Positions 60,901-64,000 of a DNA stretch of 64,000 nucleotides are shown here, piece by piece. The notes under the pieces are model-generated. The model saw nothing but the letters and a program-made list of their open reading frames with translations, was not told the origin of the DNA and searched no databases. The translations under genes and the position numbers were made by a program. The stretch's first letter is position 1. Every line of letters begins with the position of its first letter. The stretch is from Aldrovandia affinis (Eukaryota; Chordata; Actinopteri; Notacanthiformes; Halosauridae): the NCBI GenBank assembly GCA_029706075.1, contig JAINUG010000132.1, positions 1,511,001 to 1,575,000 of the forward strand. Direction: 5' to 3'.

Positions 60901-63673
60901 ATCGCACCGTTTGCAAATGCGCTGTAGAAGTACCGTGCTCTTGTTCTCCAAAAATGAACTTTGAAGGTCATGAGCAGCAGCGTGACATTTAAAAAATGCA
61001 AGTAAAAATGAAGATTATAAAAGGCTGTATAATAAGTTCTGTATAATGTATTAAGTTCAACTCCAGCTGTTTTTGGGGAGATACATAATTGGCCATTCAG
61101 AAAGGACACAGCTCTTTGGCTGTTCAGCTTCACTGACTTTTATTAAAGTTTCAGTAATTGGTCAAAACATGACACTTTCACTGCTTATACAGTGCCTTGT
61201 TAAAGTCTACACCTCCTCTCAAAAATGTCACCTTTTTGTTGCCTTGCAGCCTGAAATTGCAACGTATTAAATCACTTTTTCCACCTTTATTTACACATTT
61301 TACCCTGCAAATTCCATGTGAAAAAAGTCTGAAACATTACAAATAAAAAAACTAGAATAACTTTGGTTGGTAAGTCTAAACCCTGCTGAGTTAGTACTTG
61401 GTGGGAGCACCCTTCCAGCCATGAGTCTGTTTGGATATGTCTCTACCAGCTATGCACACACAGATTGGGCAACGTTTGCCCATTCTTCCTTACAGAACTG
61501 TGCAAGCTCAGTCAGATTGCGTGGAGACCGTCCATGGACTGCACTCTTCAAGTCATTCCACAGGTTTTCAATGGGATTTAGGTCAGGGCTCTGACTAGGC
61601 CACTCAAGGACATTCAGCTTTTTGTTTTTAGACATTGTTGCTTTAGCTGTGTGCTTTGGGCTGCTGTCATGCTGAAAGGTGACCCTTCTTCCCAATTTCA
61701 GCTGTCTTGCAGAGGGCATCATTCGTTTAGACTGAAACAAAAACATGAACAACATCGATTTCTAAAGCAGAAAATATGTACAGGAACTCAAAATAAAGGA
61801 AACGCCAACATAGTGTCTTAATAGGGCGTTGGGCCACCACGAGCCGCCAGAACAGCTTCACTGCACCTTGGCATACATTCTACAAGTGTCTGGAACACTA
61901 TTGGAGGGATGGAATACCACTTTTCCATGAGAAATTCTTTCATTTGGTGTTTTGTTGGGTTGAAATCTGGTGATTGAGATGGCCATGGCATATGGTTTAT
62001 ATGGTCATTTTCACGCTCCTCAAACCATTCAGTGACCACTCGTGCCCTGTGGAGGGAGGCATTGTAGAGACCACTTCCAGAAATGCTTCACCGCAGGATG
62101 AAGGCGATCACTCAGGATGTCTTTGTATTTATTGGCATTTAACTTGAGTGGGGGCGTAACCAGGCCAGGGAAATGAACCCCACACACATTTACTCAAGTG
62201 TTTCCTTTATTTTGGCAGTTGCATGTAGATCTCCCTGCATTTGTCACAATACTGATTAGAGAATTCCTATGTAATTAAATGTCTGCTTAAGACTTTTGAG
62301 GGGAAAACCAATGTAGTATTTACGCAGTATAATCTGAGTGGGTACTGTAATAGTCTGTCTCTGCATGTCGTCCTGCTGGTTCAGCATTCTCAGGCATTGG
62401 TCAGGTTTAGTGTGAACTTACTCATTTCCCAGTAAGAGCTGACCTCGCAGAAAATATCAGCAGGAATGCCAGGCTTCTTTGGGGCGTGTGCCACATTAAC
62501 TACGAAAATATGATTGTTGCGACAAGTTTCCTTTACAACTGAAAAAGTAATTGAAAGTTGTTTTTTTAGTTTTTTTTAGTTTATTTATTATAAAGTCATC
62601 TAAGGGTTTTATTCGTGCTGGTTCACATTTTAGTTTTCACTAATTCACACATTCTCCACGCCTCAGTAGAACCGCGGTAAGTGCCTCTCCCGTTACTCGA
62701 GGAAGCCGGCGGAGCTGGTGTCGCAGGACGGAATAATAAACGCACGCCAGCCCCGCGGAGCGATTCGTCCAACTTAATCCTCTCGCATCGCTAACCTCCC
62801 GCTGCCTTTCAGCTGAAATCCGGGCCCAGCGCTAAAGAGGAGGCGGAAGCCAAAACTCTGCTGATGAAGTCTGACGAGATCCAGCGGCTGGTGGCTCGGG
62901 CGCACGGTGAATTCGCGCGGAAGGATTACGCTTCGGCCACGGCCACCCTGGACGCGGTCATCGAGGTGAGCGTCTCTCTCGGGCCGCGGCGGCGCTCCCT
63001 CCTCGCAGGGCGACCGTAGGCGTACGCCTCTGTCCTCTTGTGTTCGCCTCTGTCCTCTTGTGTACGCCTCTGTCCTCTTGTGTTCGCCTCTGTCCTCTTG
63101 TGTACGCCTCTGTCCTCTTGTGTACGCCTCTGTCCTCTTGTGTACGCCTCTGTCCTCTTGTGTACGCCTCTGTCCTCTTGTGTACGCCTCTGTCCTCTTG
63201 TGTACGCCTCTGTCCTCTTGTGTACGCCTCTGTCCTCTTGTGTACGCCTCTGTCCTCTTGTGTACGCCTCTGTCCTCTTGTGTTGCTGCTTTCCGGTGAG
63301 GGTGTAAGGGAAGAGCCGAGATCCTCGGAAAGAAGATGTTTCTCAGGCGCATGTTGGTGAGATGAGCACACGATATTGAACTCCCACAATTCCAAATTGG
63401 GAGAAATGGGGGGAAACGGGAGAACAGCTCTATCCCGGAGCAGGAGTGGACACCGTTGACCTGAGGCATCACCCCCCCTTTTCCCCCTCAGACATGCGCG
63501 TGGGACGTGGCTTCCAGGGAGCTGCGGGCCGAATGCTTCGTTCAGCTGGGAGAGATGGGGAAGGCCATCGGCGACCTGAAGGCCACCTCCAAACTGAAGA
63601 ACGACAACACCCAGGCCTTCTACCAGCTGAGCACCATCTACTATCAGCTGGGCGACCACGACATGTCCCTCAG
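54840..63673 (+). CDS. dnajc3: DnaJ homolog subfamily C member 3 (p58IPK), 5' part, exons 1-6
   Basis: This ER-lumenal co-chaperone binds unfolded protein with its TPR repeats and delivers it to BiP through a C-terminal J domain. It is induced by ER stress and has also been described as an inhibitor of PERK/PKR. Exons 1-6 encode a signal peptide and about 210 residues of TPR-type helices, such as [58 protein letters not shown] and [20 protein letters not shown]. The family is about 500 residues long, so TPR copies and the J domain lie beyond the right edge. Borders are GT/AG and phases agree from exon 2 to 6. Exon 1 (phase 1) and exon 2 disagree, see findings. The ATG has G at -3 and +4 and an in-frame stop 15 nt upstream. 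Whether this is the a or b fish paralogue is unresolved. Confidence 0.95.
54922..56393 (+). other. dnajc3 intron 1
   Basis: It holds a full SINE of type A at 56102-56332, only 61 bp before the acceptor TTGATTGCAG. The rest (54922-56101) shows no recognised feature. Confidence 0.8.
56102..56332 (+). repeat. tRNA-derived SINE type A, complete copy
   Basis: The best copy in the window: GGCAGTGTTAGCATAATGGT (A-box region), B box GGTTCGATCCC, AAGGTACTTAACCTGGATTG, CAGCTGTATAAATTGATTG, hairpin CGCTCTGGATAAGAGCG and then TGTAATGTAATGTAATGTAA. The perfect 6-bp stem with GGATA loop and TGTAA repeats is the eel UnaL2/UnaSINE tail type. Confidence 0.93.
56394..56487 (+). CDS. dnajc3: dnajc3 exon 2 (TPR 1 start)
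   Basis: It encodes [20 protein letters not shown] followed by LSHFHAAV and the first base of a codon that exon 3 completes as Asp. The acceptor is GCAG before 56394 and the donor G/GTCTGT at 56488, a weaker donor than the others. In the good frame the exon starts at phase 0, but exon 1 ends at phase 1, so one base too many or two too few are present near 56394-56403. Confidence 0.88.
56488..57016 (+). other. dnajc3 intron 2
   Basis: It contains a run of 17 G at 56549-56565 and the hAT-like foldback element at 56688-56892. The acceptor is TTTCTTTAG. Confidence 0.8.
56688..56892. mobile_element. hAT-like foldback MITE
   Basis: A 205-bp element begins CAGGGGTGGGCAATCTTACC and ends with the reverse complement. 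About 60 bp at each end pair almost perfectly (GTGGGTGCAGGCTTTTGTTC on the left, its complement on the right). The flanks ATCTAGCT and GTCTAGGT agree at six of eight positions, like an aged 8-bp hAT target duplication. Confidence 0.82.
57017..57141 (+). CDS. dnajc3: dnajc3 exon 3 (TPR 1-2)
   Basis: It encodes [20 protein letters not shown], then [20 protein letters not shown] and TA. This is the most conserved N-terminal TPR stretch of the family. The acceptor is CTTTAG, the donor GCA/GTAAGC at 57142; it ends in phase 0. Confidence 0.95.
57264..57486 (-). repeat. tRNA-derived SINE, head type A
   Basis: Minus strand: the head GGCGGCAGTGTGGTATAATG, B box GGTTCAATCCCC, and tail CGCTCTGGATAAGAGC with CTGCTAAATGC and terminal TGTAATGTAA. 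It is nearly complete. Confidence 0.9.
57640..57719. repeat. Perfect 40-bp tandem duplication
   Basis: Two directly adjacent identical copies begin GGCTGGCCAATCACATCTTA and end GTGAGAGTCTGC. Confidence 0.95.
59329..59403 (+). CDS. dnajc3: dnajc3 exon 4 (TPR 3)
   Basis: It encodes [20 protein letters not shown] and DFKKV, 25 complete codons. The acceptor is CCCCAG, the donor GTG/GTGAGT at 59404. Confidence 0.95.
59516..59842 (-). repeat. tRNA-like SINE, family C
   Basis: On the minus strand the head GCGCCTCCTGGGGGATACAG with a B-box-like GGGGGTTCAATTCCACC (about 59762-59780) leads to a body ending ATACTAAATTGGGAGAAAAA. The ending matches the copy at 27046. Confidence 0.72.
60226..60411 (+). 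repeat. tRNA-derived SINE type A, 3' truncated
   Basis: The head GGGAGGCAGTGTAGTAGTAT, B box GGTTTGATTCCC and CAGCTGAATAAATTGATTG are present. The hairpin tail is lost after GTAAACTGTAACTCGCC. Confidence 0.85.
61189..61756 (-). mobile_element. Tc1-like element with transposase C-terminal part
   Basis: The left end CAGTGCCTTGTTAAAGTCTA, preceded by TA, is a typical Tc1 terminus of fish. The minus-strand frame at 61450-61755 reads [12 protein letters not shown], then [18 protein letters not shown], the end of the DDE transposase core including the third catalytic region, and runs on to the C-terminus. The N-terminal half and the second terminus are missing. Confidence 0.85.
61779..62227 (-). 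mobile_element. Tc1-like element (family T), deletion derivative
   Basis: The left end AACTCAAAATAAAGGAAAC and the right end, reading GTTTCCTTTATTTTGGCAG, are inverted repeats with TA just outside. Minus-strand frame 61818-62039 holds [15 protein letters not shown], a degenerate transposase core. The same termini occur in the piece at 13281. Confidence 0.82.
62813..62965 (+). CDS. dnajc3: dnajc3 exon 5 (TPR 3-4)
   Basis: It encodes [40 protein letters not shown] and [11 protein letters not shown], 51 complete codons. It is more GC-rich than the earlier exons. The donor is GAG/GTGAGC at 62966. Confidence 0.95.
62966..63491 (+). other. dnajc3 intron 5
   Basis: A 20-bp minisatellite fills half of this 526-bp intron. 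The acceptor has a long pyrimidine tract CCCCCCCTTTTCCCCCTCAG. Confidence 0.85.
63021..63280. repeat. 20-bp minisatellite, 13 units
   Basis: Thirteen tandem units of TGTACGCCTCTGTCCTCTTG. Units 2 and 4 read TGTTCG at the start and unit 1 begins CGTACG; otherwise identical. It starts 55 bp after the exon 5 donor. Because 20 is not a multiple of three and the unit lacks stops, several spurious frames run through it on both strands. Confidence 0.97.
63492..63673 (+). CDS. dnajc3: dnajc3 exon 6 (TPR 4-5)
   Basis: It encodes [40 protein letters not shown], then [20 protein letters not shown] and two bases of the next codon. The acceptor is CCCTCAG, the donor AG/GTGAGG at 63674. Confidence 0.95.
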
Positions 63674-64000
63674 GTGAGGCCGCACGTGTTTTTAATGAAG
63701 CAGTCATTAGTAAGGCAGCTGTCGCCTGTCGGTTATGTGTGGCAGAAGATGACGCCATTGAATGGGGATGGCAACCCTATTTTTCCCCGTTTTGTCCCAC
63801 CTTTGTGTCCAAGGTTTGACTGAGTCCCCATAGTAACAGCAGAAAGGGTCCAACCCTTGTTCCAGCTGTCTTACACTTAGGTTTTTAGAGTTAGGGTTAG
63901 GGTTAGGGTTAGGGTTAGGGTTAGGGTTAGGGTTACCAGCTTGTCTTTGAAACTTACCACTTTAGCAACAAATGCAAATGCATAAGATCTGGGAAAAAAT
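63674..64000 (+). other. dnajc3 intron 6, partial
   Basis: It holds a telomere-type repeat at 63891-63932; the intron runs off the window. Confidence 0.8.
63891..63932 (+). repeat. Interstitial telomeric repeat, seven TTAGGG units
   Basis: Seven uninterrupted perfect TTAGGG units are followed by a partial TTA. Coding DNA on its left and non-repetitive DNA on its right show it is internal. Confidence 0.97.

Larger units (their letters stand above)
59404..62812 (+). other. dnajc3 intron 4
   Basis: It carries a family C SINE (59516-59842), a SINE type A (60226-60411), an A-run (60809-60827), and two Tc1-type elements (61189-61756 and 61779-62227). 62228-62790 shows nothing recognised. The acceptor is GCTGCCTTTCAG. 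Confidence 0.8.

Noticed and set aside
63021..63280. Long Arg/Glu/Thr-rich frames of 232-266 codons on the minus strand and Cys/Leu-rich frames on the plus strand, and a CRISPR-like look
   Set aside because: They arise because a stop-free 20-bp unit repeats. The array is directly tandem without variable spacers and lies in an intron, so it is neither a gene nor a CRISPR array.
63891..63932. Chromosome end
   Set aside because: Only seven units, with dnajc3 exons to the left and ordinary DNA to the right; the gene must continue.

Overview
The window looks like a ray-finned fish (teleost) chromosome. The last 9 kb carries split exons with GT/AG borders that encode the N-terminal part of the ER co-chaperone DNAJC3 (p58IPK). 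Everything else is gene-poor DNA filled with fish-type repeats: Tc1/mariner relics, L2-type LINEs, a chromodomain Ty3/gypsy retrotransposon, small non-autonomous DNA transposons and several tRNA-headed SINE families. Two SINE families and two L2 fragments end in the same 3' tail, a small hairpin with a GGATA loop that is sometimes followed by TGTAA-like repeats. Eel UnaL2/UnaSINE have this tail type, which fits an early-branching teleost but does not prove it.

Layout. 1-54.5 kb: no protein-coding gene that I can support. It holds SINEs (about 0.57, 16.5, 19.7, 23.3, 24.8, 27.1, 36.2 and 39.2 kb), a decayed Tc1 transposase (5.35-6.04 kb), an almost intact-length Ty3/gypsy element on the minus strand (6520-12151, with identical 5-bp target duplications), L2 and other LINE pieces (24.1, 37.5, 38.3, 39.6 and 46.0 kb), a Harbinger-like element (48.5 kb), a 206-bp MITE (44.9 kb), a Tc1 deletion derivative (52.2 kb), microsatellites, and unique stretches that could be conserved non-coding elements. 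54.5-64 kb: dnajc3 on the plus strand, with exons 1-6 at 54840-54921, 56394-56487, 57017-57141, 59329-59403, 62813-62965 and 63492-63673. The gene runs off the right edge before its J domain.

The best biological signal is upstream of dnajc3. A perfect ER-stress response element (CCAAT-N9-CCACG, 54664-54682) lies 158 bp before the ATG, next to a GC box. This matches the known induction of DNAJC3 by the unfolded protein response.

A second theme is sequence quality. The two gypsy LTRs differ only by four small indels and no substitutions, the gypsy coding region is broken by many frame changes, and dnajc3 exon 2 has an apparent frame slip in its first ten or so bases. Together these suggest residual indel errors of a long-read assembly, although real mutations cannot be excluded. 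I found no undescribed multi-gene system; the notable items are mobile-element structures and regulatory motifs.
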